A DNA stretch of 64,000 bases from Streptomyces sp. TP-A0874 (GTDB lineage: Bacteria > Actinomycetota > Actinomycetes > Streptomycetales > Streptomycetaceae): assembly GCF_001748085.1 (NCBI RefSeq), contig NZ_BBZK01000004.1, positions 62,001-126,000 on the forward strand. The letters are read 5' to 3'. Below are positions 7,987-17,131 of this stretch, piece by piece. The notes beneath the pieces were generated by a model. That model made no database searches, was not told where the DNA came from, and worked only from the letters and a program-made list of their open reading frames with translations. The position numbers and the translations under genes are program-made. Numbering within the stretch: position 1 is the first letter of the stretch; each line of letters opens with the position of its first letter.

Positions 7987-10107
7987 TCAGAGGAGTTCGA
8001 GAGCGGTGGGGAAGTGGCAGGCGGCCGCGTGGTCCTCGGCCAGCGGTGCGGTCGCCGGGTCCTCCTCCCGGCAGCGGGACTGGTCGGCCTTCTCGAGCGT
8101 GGCGTACTTCGGGCAGCGGCCGGCGAACCGGCAGCCGGCCGGCACGTCCGTGGGGCTGGGAAGGTCGCCGCTGAGCAGGATCCGGGTCCGCTCACGCTCC
8201 TTGTGGGGGTCGGGCAGCGGCACCGCCGACAGCAGTGCCTGGGTGTAGGGGTGCGAGGGCTGGGCGAAGACCTTCTCCGCCGCGCCGATCTCCACGATCC
8301 GGCCGAGGTACATCACCGCGATGCGGTCGGCGATGTGCCGGACGACGGACAGGTCGTGCGCGACGAAGAGGTAGCTGAGGCCCAGTCGGCTCTTCAGCTC
8401 GTCCAGCAGGTTGAGCACGCCGGCCTGGATGGAGACGTCCAGGGCGGAGACCGGCTCGTCCAGGATGACCAGCTTGGGCTCCAGGGCCAGCGCCCGGGCG
8501 ATGCAGATCCGCTGCCGCTGCCCGCCGGAGAACTCCTGCGGGTACCGGTCGGCGTGGTCGGCCTCCAAGCCCACCATCTCCAGCAGTTCGGGAACCCGCG
8601 CGGCGATGCGGGCCTTGTCCCAGCCGTGCGTCCGGAGCGGCTCCGCGAGGATGTCGCCGATCGGCATCCGCGCGTCGAGCGCGGCCATCGGGTCCTGGAA
8701 GACGATCTGCATGTCCCGGCGGAGGCCCTTGCGGTCCGCCCGGCTGAGCTCGGTGATGTTCTTGCCGAAGACGGTGACCGTGCCGGTCTGGTCCCCGGGC
8801 AGGTCCAGGATCTCCAGCAGCGTGGTGGTCTTGCCGCAGCCGGACTCTCCCACCAGCCCCAGCGTCTCGCCCTCGCGGATGTCGAGGCTGATGCCGTCGA
8901 CCGCCCGTACGGTGCCGACCCGCCGCTTGACCAGGCCCCCCTTGGTGAGCGGGAAGTGCTTGGTCAGCTGGTCGAGTTCCAGGACGGTCGGACGCTCCTC
9001 CCGCGGCAGCCGCTCGACGGGCGCGGCATCGGGGAGTTCCGGCACCGGGTAGACGGTCGCCCGGTCCAGGGTGTCGCCGATCTCGCCGGCGCGGTGGCAG
9101 GCGGTCCGGTGCGCCGCCCCGTCGGCGACCGCCAGCTCCGGCTCGGTCGTCCGGCACACGTCCGTGGCGACCGGACAGCGCGGGGCGAACGGGCAGCCGG
9201 GAGCCAGGTCGACCATCTTCGGCGGGTTGCCCTCGACGGGGGTCAGGGCCCGGCGGGAGCCGTCCTCGACGCGGCCCTCGTCCAACCGCGGGATCGAGCC
9301 GAGCAGTCCGATGGTGTAGGGCATCCGCGGCCGGTAGTAGACCTCGTCCACCGGACCGGTCTCCACCGGGCGGCCGGCGTACATCACCTGCACCTGGTCG
9401 GCGAAGCCGGCGATCACGCCGAGGTCGTGGGTGATCATGACGATGGCCGCCCCGGTGACCTCCTGGGCCCGCTTGAGGACGTCCAGGACCTGCGCCTGGA
9501 TGGTCACGTCGAGAGCCGTGGTCGGCTCGTCGGCGATGATGACCTCGGGGTCGTTGGCGATGGCCATGGCGATCATCGCCCGCTGACGCATCCCGCCGGA
9601 GAACTCGTGCGGGAAGGCGTCGACCCTGCGGTGCGGGTCCGGGATGCCGACCACGTCGAGCAGTTCGACGGCGCGCTTGCGGGCGGCGTCCTTGCTGATC
9701 GACTGGTGCACCCGGAGCGCCTCTGCCAACTGGTAGCCGACCGAGTAGACGGGGGTGAGGGCCGACAGCGGGTCCTGGAAGACCATGGCGATCTCCTTGC
9801 CACGGATCTTCGACATCGCGCCGTCGCTCAGACCGAGCAGTTCCCGCCCGCCGAGCTTGACCGAGCCGCTGACCCGCGCCGTCTCGGGGAGCAGCCCGAG
9901 GACGGCCATGGAGGAGACGGACTTGCCCGATCCGGACTCGCCGACGATGCCCAGCACCTCGCCGGGGCGCACGGCGTAGGAGACACCGCGCACGGCCTGC
10001 ACCTCGCCCGCCTCGCTGGGGAAGGAGACGTTCAGGTCGCTGACTTCGAGGATCGGCTTCGCCGTGTCGGCGGCCCTGGTCGGCTGGTCCGGCTTGGTCT
10101 CGGTCAC
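7987..10107 (-). CDS. Fused dual-NBD peptide ABC transporter ATPase (DppD+DppF)
   Basis: 706 residues from GTG at 10107; upstream in-frame codons lack protein-like sequence. Two complete ATPase halves are joined. The first has Walker A GESGSGKS, signature FSGGMRQR and Walker [12 protein letters not shown]. The second has Walker [10 protein letters not shown], signature FSGGQRQR and Walker [12 protein letters not shown]. Each half ends with an oligopeptide-transporter C-terminal domain bearing three or four cysteines ([35 protein letters not shown], then ACH). In related DppD/F proteins these can ligate an iron-sulfur cluster. In most bacteria the two ATPases are separate genes; this fusion is known from actinobacteria such as the mycobacterial Dpp system. 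It energises the DppBC channel. Confidence 0.93.
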   Translation of the reverse strand: MTETKPDQPTRAADTAKPILEVSDLNVSFPSEAGEVQAVRGVSYAVRPGEVLGIVGESGSGKSVSSMAVLGLLPETARVSGSVKLGGRELLGLSDGAMSKIRGKEIAMVFQDPLSALTPVYSVGYQLAEALRVHQSISKDAARKRAVELLDVVGIPDPHRRVDAFPHEFSGGMRQRAMIAMAIANDPEVIIADEPTTALDVTIQAQVLDVLKRAQEVTGAAIVMITHDLGVIAGFADQVQVMYAGRPVETGPVDEVYYRPRMPYTIGLLGSIPRLDEGRVEDGSRRALTPVEGNPPKMVDLAPGCPFAPRCPVATDVCRTTEPELAVADGAAHRTACHRAGEIGDTLDRATVYPVPELPDAAPVERLPREERPTVLELDQLTKHFPLTKGGLVKRRVGTVRAVDGISLDIREGETLGLVGESGCGKTTTLLEILDLPGDQTGTVTVFGKNITELSRADRKGLRRDMQIVFQDPMAALDARMPIGDILAEPLRTHGWDKARIAARVPELLEMVGLEADHADRYPQEFSGGQRQRICIARALALEPKLVILDEPVSALDVSIQAGVLNLLDELKSRLGLSYLFVAHDLSVVRHIADRIAVMYLGRIVEIGAAEKVFAQPSHPYTQALLSAVPLPDPHKERERTRILLSGDLPSPTDVPAGCRFAGRCPKYATLEKADQSRCREEDPATAPLAEDHAAACHFPTALELL

Positions 10108-10171
10108 CGTCGGGGTCCTTCCTGAGACGCGCGGTGCGCGGGGCGGTGCTGCTGGCTGGAGAGAGCGGAGT

Positions 10172-11287
10172 TCACGAGTCCTCCCCGGAGGTACTCGTGG
10201 CCCCCGCACCGTCACCGGCGGTGGTCCTGGTTCGGCTTCCGGCCGGGGCCGCCGCCTCCGGCCCCCCGCGCTCCTCTCCGTCGGCCTGCTCGGGAACGAC
10301 CGCCCCGGTGCCGCCCGCCGGCTTCCCCCGCTTCCCGCGCTTCTCGCGCGGCATCCGGGCCTTGGCCCCGCTGGCGTTGGGGTCGAGGGCGTCGCGCAGC
10401 CCGTCACCGACGAAGGAGATGGCCACACCGATCATCACCAGGCAGCCGGCCGGGAAGAAGAACAGCCAGGGGTAGCTGGCGGCGTTGGTGGTGTTGTCGG
10501 CGATGACGGTGCCCAGCGAGACGTCCGGTGCCTGAACGCCGAACCCGAAGTAGGAGAGGCTGCTCTCTCCGATGACCGCCAGGCCCACCTGGATGACGCA
10601 GTCGATGATGAGCATCGAGGCCATGTTGGGCAGGATGTGCCGGAAGATGATGACCGGCGCAGGCACGCCCATGTACTTGGCCGCCTTGACGAACTCGCGG
10701 TCCTTGAGCGTGAAGGTCATCGACCGGACCACTCGGCCGGTGATCATCCAGCTGAACGCACCGAGCAGCAGTACGAAGATCAGCCAGGTCTTGCCCCGGA
10801 ACACCGGCGACATCACGGCGATGATCAGGAACGACGGCATCACGAGCAACAGGTCGACGATCCACATCAGGATGCGGTCCGTCCAGCCGCCGAAGTACGC
10901 GGCGAAGGATCCCACGGTGGCGGCGAGGAAGGTGGTCAGAACACCGACCAGAAGACCGATCACCAGCGACTTCTGCAAACCCCGCATGGTGAGGGCGAAG
11001 AGGTCGACACCGCCCTGGGTGGTGCCCCACCAGTGCTCCCCGCCGGGCTCGGCCAGGAAGCTGCTGTAGTCGTGCTGCTTGTAGTCCCACTGGGTGAACA
11101 GGGGGCCGACGTAGGCAGCGAGGAACAACAGCACGATCACCACCAGACCGAACAGCGCCAACCGGTTCCTGGCGAACCGGCGCACCGTCAGCTGGAGCCG
11201 GGAGGTGCGGGCCTTGGCGCGGGGGCCTTCGGCATTGGGTGCGGAGCCTTCGATCGGCTCGGTCGCTGGGGGCAGCTGGACGCTCAT
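10172..11287 (-). CDS. dppC: Peptide ABC transporter permease (DppC type)
   Basis: 371 residues from ATG at 11287, with AGGAG upstream. The first transmembrane helix is at about 44-65, after a 40-residue cytoplasmic leader. A periplasmic-facing segment [13 protein letters not shown] (the hallmark of DppC/OppC, GTDxxGRD-like) precedes five more helices. The coupling-helix EAA-like motif [20 protein letters not shown] contacts the ATPase. The C-terminal ~55 residues are an unusual basic/acidic tail ([18 protein letters not shown]...). It forms the channel with DppB. Confidence 0.93.
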   Translation of the reverse strand: MSVQLPPATEPIEGSAPNAEGPRAKARTSRLQLTVRRFARNRLALFGLVVIVLLFLAAYVGPLFTQWDYKQHDYSSFLAEPGGEHWWGTTQGGVDLFALTMRGLQKSLVIGLLVGVLTTFLAATVGSFAAYFGGWTDRILMWIVDLLLVMPSFLIIAVMSPVFRGKTWLIFVLLLGAFSWMITGRVVRSMTFTLKDREFVKAAKYMGVPAPVIIFRHILPNMASMLIIDCVIQVGLAVIGESSLSYFGFGVQAPDVSLGTVIADNTTNAASYPWLFFFPAGCLVMIGVAISFVGDGLRDALDPNASGAKARMPREKRGKRGKPAGGTGAVVPEQADGEERGGPEAAAPAGSRTRTTAGDGAGATSTSGEDS

Positions 11288-11327
11288 CGCGCGCTCTCCT
11301 GAAGAAGCGGTGGGTACAGGGCGGGGG

Positions 11328-12308
11328 TCAGCTGACCCGTACTCGTGGATCGAGCGCTGCGTACACCAGGTCGGACAGCAGACCGGCGATCAGCACCAGC
11401 ACGGCGGTGAACAGACCGACCGCGGCCACCGAGTTGACGTCCTGTTTGTGGATCGAGTCGACGAGGAGCTCACCCATGCCGTGCCAGCCGAAGGTCTTCT
11501 CCGTGAAGGTCGCACCGGTGAACAGCAGCACGATGTGGTAGACGAGCAGCGGCACCACCGGCAGCACCGCGGTGCGCAGACCGTGTTTGATCAGCGCCTT
11601 GCGGCGTCGCAGCCCCTTGGCCCGGGCGGTGCGCAGGAAGTCGCTGCCGAGTACGTCGAGCATGGTCGAGCGCTGGTAGCGGCTGTAGAGCGCCACCTGC
11701 ATGATGATCAGCGTGAGAGCCGGCAGCAGCATGTGCTGGGCTCGGTTGATGAGCGCCTCGAAGTTCCACTGGCCGGCGTACTGGGCGTCGTACTCGCCCA
11801 GCACCTTGATGGTCTGGGAACCTCCGTTGACGGCGGTGGCCCCGATCTTGAGCGCCACGGCGACCACGAACACCGGCATGGCGAGGATGAAGAACGACGC
11901 GAGCGTGGTGAAGCGGTCGAAGAATCTGTACTGCCGGACGGCTCCGATGGCTCCGAGGGCGACGCCGCCCGCCGAGCCGATGATGGTGGAGAGCAGGAGC
12001 AGCCGGGTCGAGACCCCCACCCGGCGTCCGAAGTCCTCGTTGACCCGGTCGCCGTCGATGTTCTTGCCGAGGTCACCGTGGACCAGGTCATTCGCCCAGT
12101 GCCCGAACCTGACCAGCACCGGGGTGTCGGGGTTCATGTTGTAGTCGTCCAGCGTCAGGGTGATGGACGACTCGGGCAGCGGTGGGTTGCGGCCGTCGAA
12201 CTTGGCTCTGGGGTTGAGACTGAGCGCGGCCAGGAAATATGTGAGCGAGGCCGCGATCAACACCAGGACCAGATAGTTCGCCGATCGGCGGAGCAAATAC
12301 CGGCCCAT
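11328..12308 (-). CDS. dppB: Peptide ABC transporter permease (DppB type)
   Basis: 326 residues and first gene of the operon. MGRYLLRRSANYLVLVLIAA is the typical DppB first helix. A long external loop (about 35-95) follows, then five helices and the EAA-like coupling motif FLRTARAKGLRRRKALIKHG. In the last third, HIVLLFTGATFTEKTFGWHG matches the DppB signature. GAGGGAAGG precedes the ATG. It is 40 bp ahead of dppC. The upstream 476 bp is A/T-richer and carries paired GATAAC elements. Confidence 0.93.
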   Translation of the reverse strand: MGRYLLRRSANYLVLVLIAASLTYFLAALSLNPRAKFDGRNPPLPESSITLTLDDYNMNPDTPVLVRFGHWANDLVHGDLGKNIDGDRVNEDFGRRVGVSTRLLLLSTIIGSAGGVALGAIGAVRQYRFFDRFTTLASFFILAMPVFVVAVALKIGATAVNGGSQTIKVLGEYDAQYAGQWNFEALINRAQHMLLPALTLIIMQVALYSRYQRSTMLDVLGSDFLRTARAKGLRRRKALIKHGLRTAVLPVVPLLVYHIVLLFTGATFTEKTFGWHGMGELLVDSIHKQDVNSVAAVGLFTAVLVLIAGLLSDLVYAALDPRVRVS

Positions 12309-12784
12309 GGTGACGCCCTTCCCTCGGTGCGCACCGCATCAGTGCGGACAACTGGGGGAGAGTGCGGTGCGGGTCGATCAACATCTTTGGGCCATGCAAC
12401 GGAATTGTCGATAACAGGATGTTCACGGAGTGATAACGCCAACCCCCCTATAGATTAAGGGTATTCAGGGAACCAACTCGCGACCACCAGGCCGGAGAGC
12501 GGACATCCCTTTGATTCCCAGGCGTCACCGGTCTATGAGGTTCGATCCCCGATATACGGACGGCTTCGACAGCGGGTGACGAAGGTACGCCGGTGAGGCA
12601 CGGAGCACCCTGATCCTCCCGGCCTCACCCACTTGTCCGGCATCGACGCAAAGCGACGGCTCTCAGCTGGTTTCGTCCGGAGGCGGCTGGCTACTGGGAC
12701 AAGGACACCGACGGCCCACCGTCCTCCCCGGTATGGAGAGACGGCCAGCGCCTCGACCGGTGGAGGAAGGCCCTGGGGAGAGCC
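12309..12784. promoter_or_regulatory. Divergent regulatory gap between dppB and the DUF664 gene
   Basis: No gene is credible in these 476 bp. The part nearest dppB is A/T-rich for this genome and holds two direct GATAAC elements at 12410-12415 and 12432-12437, 22 bp apart and so on the same DNA face, plus the A/T-rich block CCTATAGATTAAGG near 12448-12461. In the dpp direction TTGGCG-like and TCCTGT-like hexamers are present but no promoter stands out. The half nearest the DUF664 gene is ordinary GC-rich sequence. Confidence 0.45.
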
Positions 12785-13291
12785 ATGAACGGTACGGCGG
12801 TACTGGTGGACGGGTACGAGCGGGTGCGCGGCGCGGTGCACGGCGTGCTCGACGGACTCTCCACCGCGGACCTCAACGCACGGCTGGACGGCAGCAACTC
12901 GATCGCCTGGCTGGTATGGCATCTGACACGTGTGCAGGACGATCACGTGGCAGACGCCTCGGGCCTGGAGCAGGTCTGGCTCGCCCAGGGGTGGAAGCGG
13001 CGGTTCGCCCTCCCTCTGCCGGCCGGCTCGACCGGCTACGGGCACGGCGGCGAGGAGGTCGCGGCGGTGCGGGTCGACTCGGCGGATCCGCTGCTCGGCT
13101 ATCACGACGCGGTGCACGAGCAGACGGTGGGCTGGCTGTCGGAGCTCGACCCGGCCGAGTTGACCAGCGTCATCGACGAGGCGTGGGATCCACCGGTGAC
13201 CCTCGGTGTGCGCCTGGTGAGCGTCCTGGCCGACGATCTGGAACTCGTGGGCCAGGCCGCGTTCCTCCGCGGTGTACTGGAGCGCGGCTGA
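12785..13291 (+). CDS. DUF664 / DinB-superfamily protein lacking the third metal-site histidine
   Basis: 168 residues from ATG at 12785 (GGGGAGAGCC upstream). It is a DinB-like four-helix bundle related to mycothiol-dependent transferases: WLVWHLTRVQDDH (H46, H54), the WDPPVTLGVRLVSV block and the GQAAFLRG end are all family marks. In relatives I remember, the segment before GQAA reads DDLQH-x-GQ, with the histidine completing the metal site. Here it is DDLELVGQ, so residue 154 is Leu (CTC at 13244-13246, one base from the His codon CAC). Metal binding may therefore be weakened or lost. The gene is monocistronic, convergent with the flavoprotein gene. Confidence 0.85.
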   Translation: MNGTAVLVDGYERVRGAVHGVLDGLSTADLNARLDGSNSIAWLVWHLTRVQDDHVADASGLEQVWLAQGWKRRFALPLPAGSTGYGHGGEEVAAVRVDSADPLLGYHDAVHEQTVGWLSELDPAELTSVIDEAWDPPVTLGVRLVSVLADDLELVGQAAFLRGVLERG

Positions 13292-13384
13292 CCGGTGGTA
13301 CCCGCCGCGCTCCCGGGCCCCTCCGACCGCCGCGGGAGCGGACCGACGCCCGGGCCCCCGACGGCTGTTCGACGGTCGGGGCGA

Positions 13385-13412
13385 GCCGCCGTCGGGACAT
13401 CCCGGCGGCGGC
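13385..13412. terminator. Bidirectional hairpin between convergent genes
   Basis: GCCGCCGTCGGG (13385-13396), loop ACAT, CCCGGCGGCGGC (13401-13412) is a 12-bp stem with one G-T wobble. It is centrally placed between the stops of the DUF664 gene (13291) and the flavoprotein gene (13469). Confidence 0.6.
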
Positions 13413-13468
13413 CCGTTCCACCGCCTTCCCCTGGAAGCAGGCGTCCTGCCCGCCCCGTGCTCGACGGT

Positions 13469-14683
13469 TCAGGCCTTGTCGAGCGCGCCCAGCGCCCGCC
13501 GCGCCAGCGGAGAGGTCCGGACGACCTCGCCCAGCGTGGTGGAACCGCGGGTGATCCCGGCGAAGACGTTCCAGGCCGGACGGAATCCGGTCATCACCGT
13601 GTGCAGTAGGCGGGGGCGGCGCTTGAAGACGGCCAGCATCCGCTGCCCCACCCCCATCTCCACACCGAGCCCGGCCTTGATGGCGAAGGCGTAGTTCAAC
13701 GCCTGGCGCCGGGCGTCCACGGCGTCCTGGGCCTCGGCGATCCGCACCGCCCACTCGCCCGCCAGTCGCCCCGAGCGGAGGGCGAAGGAGATGCCCTCTC
13801 TCGTCCACGGCTCCAGCAGGCCGGCGGCGTCACCGCAGACCAGCACCCGCCCCCGGGAGAGCGGTGAGTCCTCGGCGCGGCAGCGGGTCAGATGACCGGA
13901 GGAGATGGCGGGTTCGAAGCCGGCCAGCCCGAGCCTGGCGATGAAGTCCTCGAGGTAGCGCTTGGTCGCCGCCCCCTCGCCGCGCGCCGAGATCACCCCG
14001 ACCGTCAGGGTGTCCCCCTTCGGGAAGACCCAGCCGTAACTCCCCGGCAGCGGGCCCCAGTCGATGAGGATCCGCCCGGCCCAGTCCTCGGCGACGGTGG
14101 CCGGCACCGGGATCTCGGCCTCCAGGCCGAGATCGACCTGGTCCAGCTTGACCCCGACGTGCGCTCCGATCCGGCTGGCGCTGCCGTCCGCGCCCACCAC
14201 CGCACGGGCCAGCACGACCTCTCCGTCGTTGAGCACGACGGCGACCGTGCGCCGGTCGGGCACGGCCGGTCCGTGCTGCTCCACCCGGGAGACGGTGACT
14301 CCGGTGCGCACGTCGGCGCCCGCCGCCTCCGCCGCCTCGACCAGCCGCTGGTCGAACTCCTGCCGGTTGACGAGGCCGAAGAGCATGTTCTTCGAGCGCC
14401 GGGTACGCGTCAACCGCCCGTTCAGCGAGAAGGTGACGGCGTGCACGCGGTCCTGCAGCGGGAGTTCGAAGCCCGGCGGGAGCGCGTCCCGGGAGGGCCC
14501 GATGATGCCGCCACCGCAGGTCTTGTACCGGGGTAGCTCGGCCTTCTCGAGCAGCAGGACACGTCGCCCCGCGACCGCGGCTGCGTAGGCCGCCGACGAC
14601 CCCGCCGGTCCCGCGCCGACCACCACGACATCCCACACGTGCTCGTTACGCTCGCCTGACTGGGCTGCGTTCTCGCTGCTCAC
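13469..14683 (-). CDS. Geranylgeranyl-reductase-family FAD-dependent oxidoreductase
   Basis: 404 residues from GTG at 14683. The N-terminal Rossmann motif GAGPAG is at 23-28, followed by LLLEKAELPRYKTCGGGI, the signature of geranylgeranyl reductases. ADGSASRIG and CGDAAGLLEPWTREGI form the second FAD-binding part. Family members saturate isoprenoid double bonds; in actinobacteria relatives include MenJ, which reduces one bond of the menaquinone tail. In many Streptomyces a copy sits beside respiratory complex I genes, but here the neighbours are unrelated, so menaquinone reduction is only a plausible role. The C-terminal ~60 residues are basic and possibly membrane-associated. Confidence 0.87.
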   Translation of the reverse strand: MSSENAAQSGERNEHVWDVVVVGAGPAGSSAAYAAAVAGRRVLLLEKAELPRYKTCGGGIIGPSRDALPPGFELPLQDRVHAVTFSLNGRLTRTRRSKNMLFGLVNRQEFDQRLVEAAEAAGADVRTGVTVSRVEQHGPAVPDRRTVAVVLNDGEVVLARAVVGADGSASRIGAHVGVKLDQVDLGLEAEIPVPATVAEDWAGRILIDWGPLPGSYGWVFPKGDTLTVGVISARGEGAATKRYLEDFIARLGLAGFEPAISSGHLTRCRAEDSPLSRGRVLVCGDAAGLLEPWTREGISFALRSGRLAGEWAVRIAEAQDAVDARRQALNYAFAIKAGLGVEMGVGQRMLAVFKRRPRLLHTVMTGFRPAWNVFAGITRGSTTLGEVVRTSPLARRALGALDKA

Positions 14684-14905
14684 CTGTGCTTGCGCTCCCG
14701 TTCGACTGAGTCCTCGAGCTGGTATTCGAGGAGTCTCCGGTTTCCGTCCCGCATCCTACGACCCCGGTTTCCCACGGAAGTTCGAGGGAAGATCGACACG
14801 ATTTCAGCCATACGTCCGGGTGCCCCGCGGCCCTTCTCGCGTTCGACTCGCTCGGGGACCGCCGGCTGCCGACCGGAACGGGCGGACACTGCGCGCGCAA
14901 CAGGC

Positions 14906-15940
14906 TCAGCCGACCGGCACACCGGCCTCCAGGTTGAGGACGGTGGCTTGCTCGCGGGCCCGGAGGGCCCAGCGGAGCCGGTTGAAGCCGGAGGTCGGCA
15001 GGAGGCGCTCGGCCTCGCTCTCGGTGACGAAGCGCCAGTCCCGGAGCTCCGCGTCCGGCAGCAGCACCCGGTCACACTCCTCGGAACCGAGACGGCCGCC
15101 GTCGAAGAGCAGTCGCAGTCCGCCGTACTTCGGCGGCTCCGGGGGCTCCCAGTCGACGATCAGCAGGCCCGGGACCCGCTCCAGCCGTATGCCGGTCTCC
15201 TCGGCGACCTCGCGCATCCCCGCCCGGGCCGGCGCCTCACCGGGCTCCACGATGCCGCCCGGGAACTCCCAGCCGGGCTTGTAGGTCGGGTCGACCAGGA
15301 GCACCCGGTCCCGCTGGTCGAACAGGAGCACCCCGGCGGCCAGCGTCTCGGTGGCCGGTTCGGGCGTCTGGACGATGTCGCAGTTCCCGGCCCCGGCCCG
15401 GACCGCCGCCGCCACCCGCTCGGCCGCCTGCCTGGAGGTGAGGCGGCCGACGTCCACGATGTGCGCGTCGGCGGAGAGCCAGGGCAGTGCGGCGCGGTAC
15501 CGCTCGATCCGGGAGCCGGCCTCGGGACGGGGTCCGCAGAGGTCGTCGCCGTCGGGCCGCTGGCCCTGGTGGATCGCCGCCCGCGTTCGCAGGATCGTTT
15601 CGTCTGTGTGCAGCAGGACGTGCCGGACCGAGATGCCCCGGGCGGCGAATCCCCCGAAGATCTCGTCCCGGTGCGCCTGGTCGAGCAGGGTCATCGGCAC
15701 CACGAGCGGGCCGGGAACCTCACTGAGCGCGGCCGCCGCGGTCTCCACCAGCAGCCTCCGCCAGGAGGGCAGCTCCTGGTAGTCGTCGGCCTCCTCCAGA
15801 CGCTTGGCCGGCAGGAGCGTCCGCAGGCCGCTCACCACGGACTCCGGGTCGTAGAAGGTCGCCCCGGGGAGGACGTCCACCAACTCGCGTGCCGTGGCGG
15901 TCTTGCCCGTGCCGAACGCGCCGTTCAGCCAGACGATCAC
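14906..15940 (-). CDS. Fusion of an AAA/kinase-like P-loop domain and a NUDIX hydrolase domain
   Basis: 344 residues from GTG at 15940 (GAGGGGGAAGC upstream). Residues 1-180 are a small P-loop NTPase: NGAFGTGKT at 6-14, then a Mg/base-binding stretch and an Arg-rich lid. Residues 198-330 are a NUDIX fold with the catalytic box G229-I251 (GGIVEPGEAPARAG, then REVAEETG), complete in Glu and Arg residues. The P-loop part resembles small-molecule kinases of the AAA_33 type. NUDIX enzymes hydrolyse nucleoside diphosphate-linked compounds. The pairing implies coupled phosphorylation and pyrophosphate cleavage of a common substrate, but the substrate is unknown. Confidence 0.88.
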   Translation of the reverse strand: MIVWLNGAFGTGKTATARELVDVLPGATFYDPESVVSGLRTLLPAKRLEEADDYQELPSWRRLLVETAAAALSEVPGPLVVPMTLLDQAHRDEIFGGFAARGISVRHVLLHTDETILRTRAAIHQGQRPDGDDLCGPRPEAGSRIERYRAALPWLSADAHIVDVGRLTSRQAAERVAAAVRAGAGNCDIVQTPEPATETLAAGVLLFDQRDRVLLVDPTYKPGWEFPGGIVEPGEAPARAGMREVAEETGIRLERVPGLLIVDWEPPEPPKYGGLRLLFDGGRLGSEECDRVLLPDAELRDWRFVTESEAERLLPTSGFNRLRWALRAREQATVLNLEAGVPVG

Positions 15941-15998
15941 GCTTCCCCCTCATCGGTAGCTCCCAAAGGCCTGCCCGCAACACCCTGCCACGGAAACA

Positions 15999-16014
15999 CC
16001 CCGCGGTCGCGGGG
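15999..16014 (-). terminator. Short GC hairpin after the ROK kinase gene
   Basis: CCCCGC (15999-16004), loop GGTC, GCGGGG (16009-16014) is a 6-bp stem 40 bases downstream of the ROK kinase stop. It is short and therefore a weaker call than the other hairpins. Confidence 0.35.
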
Positions 16015-16052
16015 GTCGCGGCCCGGTGTGCGAAGCCGCCGACCGACGAGGT

Positions 16053-16991
16053 TCAGCCGCCGCCCCGGGCCGTCCACACCGCGGCCGCCGCGCCCACCAC
16101 ACCGGCGTCCGCGCCCGTCCGCGCCGGCAGCACCTCCAGCCGGCGGAGGAACGACAGGGCCGCGTACTCGTCGAGCGCCCGGCGCACCGGCGCGAAGAGC
16201 ACCTCCCCGGAGTCCGCCACTCCCCCGCCGATCACCACGACGTCCAACTCCACGAGGGCCGCGGTCGAGGCGATGCCCGCGGCCAGCGCCCGGGCGGCCC
16301 GTTCGAAGGCGGCGAGGGCGGCTCCGTCCCCCGTGGCCGCCGCCCGGGCCACCGCCCCGGCCGTCCGGTCCCCGTCTTCCCCGGGCCGCCAGCCGTGCGC
16401 CAGGGCGTGCCGGGCGATGTTGGGTCCACTGGCGATGCTCTCCAGGCAGCCTCGACCGCCGCAGGCGCAGGCGTCACCGTCCAGGTCCACGCAGACATGG
16501 CCGATGTGACCGGCGTTGCCCGTTGCCCCCCGGTGCAGGCGACCGCCCAGCACCAACCCGCCGCCGACGCCGGTGGACACCACCATGCAGAGCGCGTTCT
16601 CCCGGCCCCTGGCCGCTCCCCGCCAGTGCTCCGCCGCCGCCATCGCCACACCGTCGCCCACCAGCGTGACGGGCAGTCCGCCGGTGGCCGCCGAAACCCG
16701 GTCCACCAGGGGGAAGCGCCGCCAACCGGGGATGTTGACCGGACTGACCGTGCCCGTGGACGCGTCAACGGGTCCCGCGCTTCCGACTCCCACGGCGGTC
16801 ACCCGCGACCAGTGGGGCCGGTCGGCCAGGTCCCCCAGGACCGCCTCGACCGCGCCCATCACCGTTGTGCCGCTCCGCCGGGCCGGGGTCGCGCACCGAG
16901 CCCGGGCGACCAGCCGTCCGCCGGCGTCCACCAGCGCCCCCGCGATCTTGGTGCCCCCGATGTCCAGGGCGGCGACGAGCTCGTGGTCCAT
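16053..16991 (-). CDS. ROK-family sugar kinase
   Basis: 312 residues from ATG at 16991, with AGGAG six bases upstream. DIGGTK at 10-15 is the phosphate-binding motif, GVGSAGPVD the phosphate-2 region, GDGVAM holds the catalytic Asp, STGVGGGLVLGG the sugar loop, and CACGGRGC the structural zinc motif. There is no HTH, so this is a kinase (glucokinase, N-acetylmannosamine kinase or similar) rather than a regulator. Transcribed divergently from a LacI-type repressor with an operator-like palindrome between them, suggesting control by that repressor. The exact sugar cannot be read from sequence. Confidence 0.88.
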   Translation of the reverse strand: MDHELVAALDIGGTKIAGALVDAGGRLVARARCATPARRSGTTVMGAVEAVLGDLADRPHWSRVTAVGVGSAGPVDASTGTVSPVNIPGWRRFPLVDRVSAATGGLPVTLVGDGVAMAAAEHWRGAARGRENALCMVVSTGVGGGLVLGGRLHRGATGNAGHIGHVCVDLDGDACACGGRGCLESIASGPNIARHALAHGWRPGEDGDRTAGAVARAAATGDGAALAAFERAARALAAGIASTAALVELDVVVIGGGVADSGEVLFAPVRRALDEYAALSFLRRLEVLPARTGADAGVVGAAAAVWTARGGG

Positions 16992-17049
16992 CCTTCTCCT
17001 CTGCTCCGAAGGGTGCGGAGCACACGGTCCCACCCGAGGTTCTTTCCTG

Positions 17050-17061
17050 ACAACGTTATCC
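17050..17061. promoter_or_regulatory. Operator-like palindrome in the ROK kinase/LacI divergent gap
   Basis: GACAACGTTATC reads GAnAACGTTnTC, a 12-bp near-perfect palindrome centred on CG, as expected for LacI-family operators (central CG, AACGTT core). It lies midway between the divergent starts at 16991 and 17132. The natural reader is the adjacent LacI-type protein; this is inference. Confidence 0.5.
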
Positions 17062-17131
17062 AGCGCATCGGCCGCGGGGCTCTTATGCTCATAGGCATTC
17101 TTCCCGCGCAGACGGACAGGGACTTCGCACC

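Noticed and set aside
12533..13117. Reverse frame across the dpp-DUF664 gap
   Set aside because: It overlaps the DUF664 gene, which has family motifs, and has no ribosome site.
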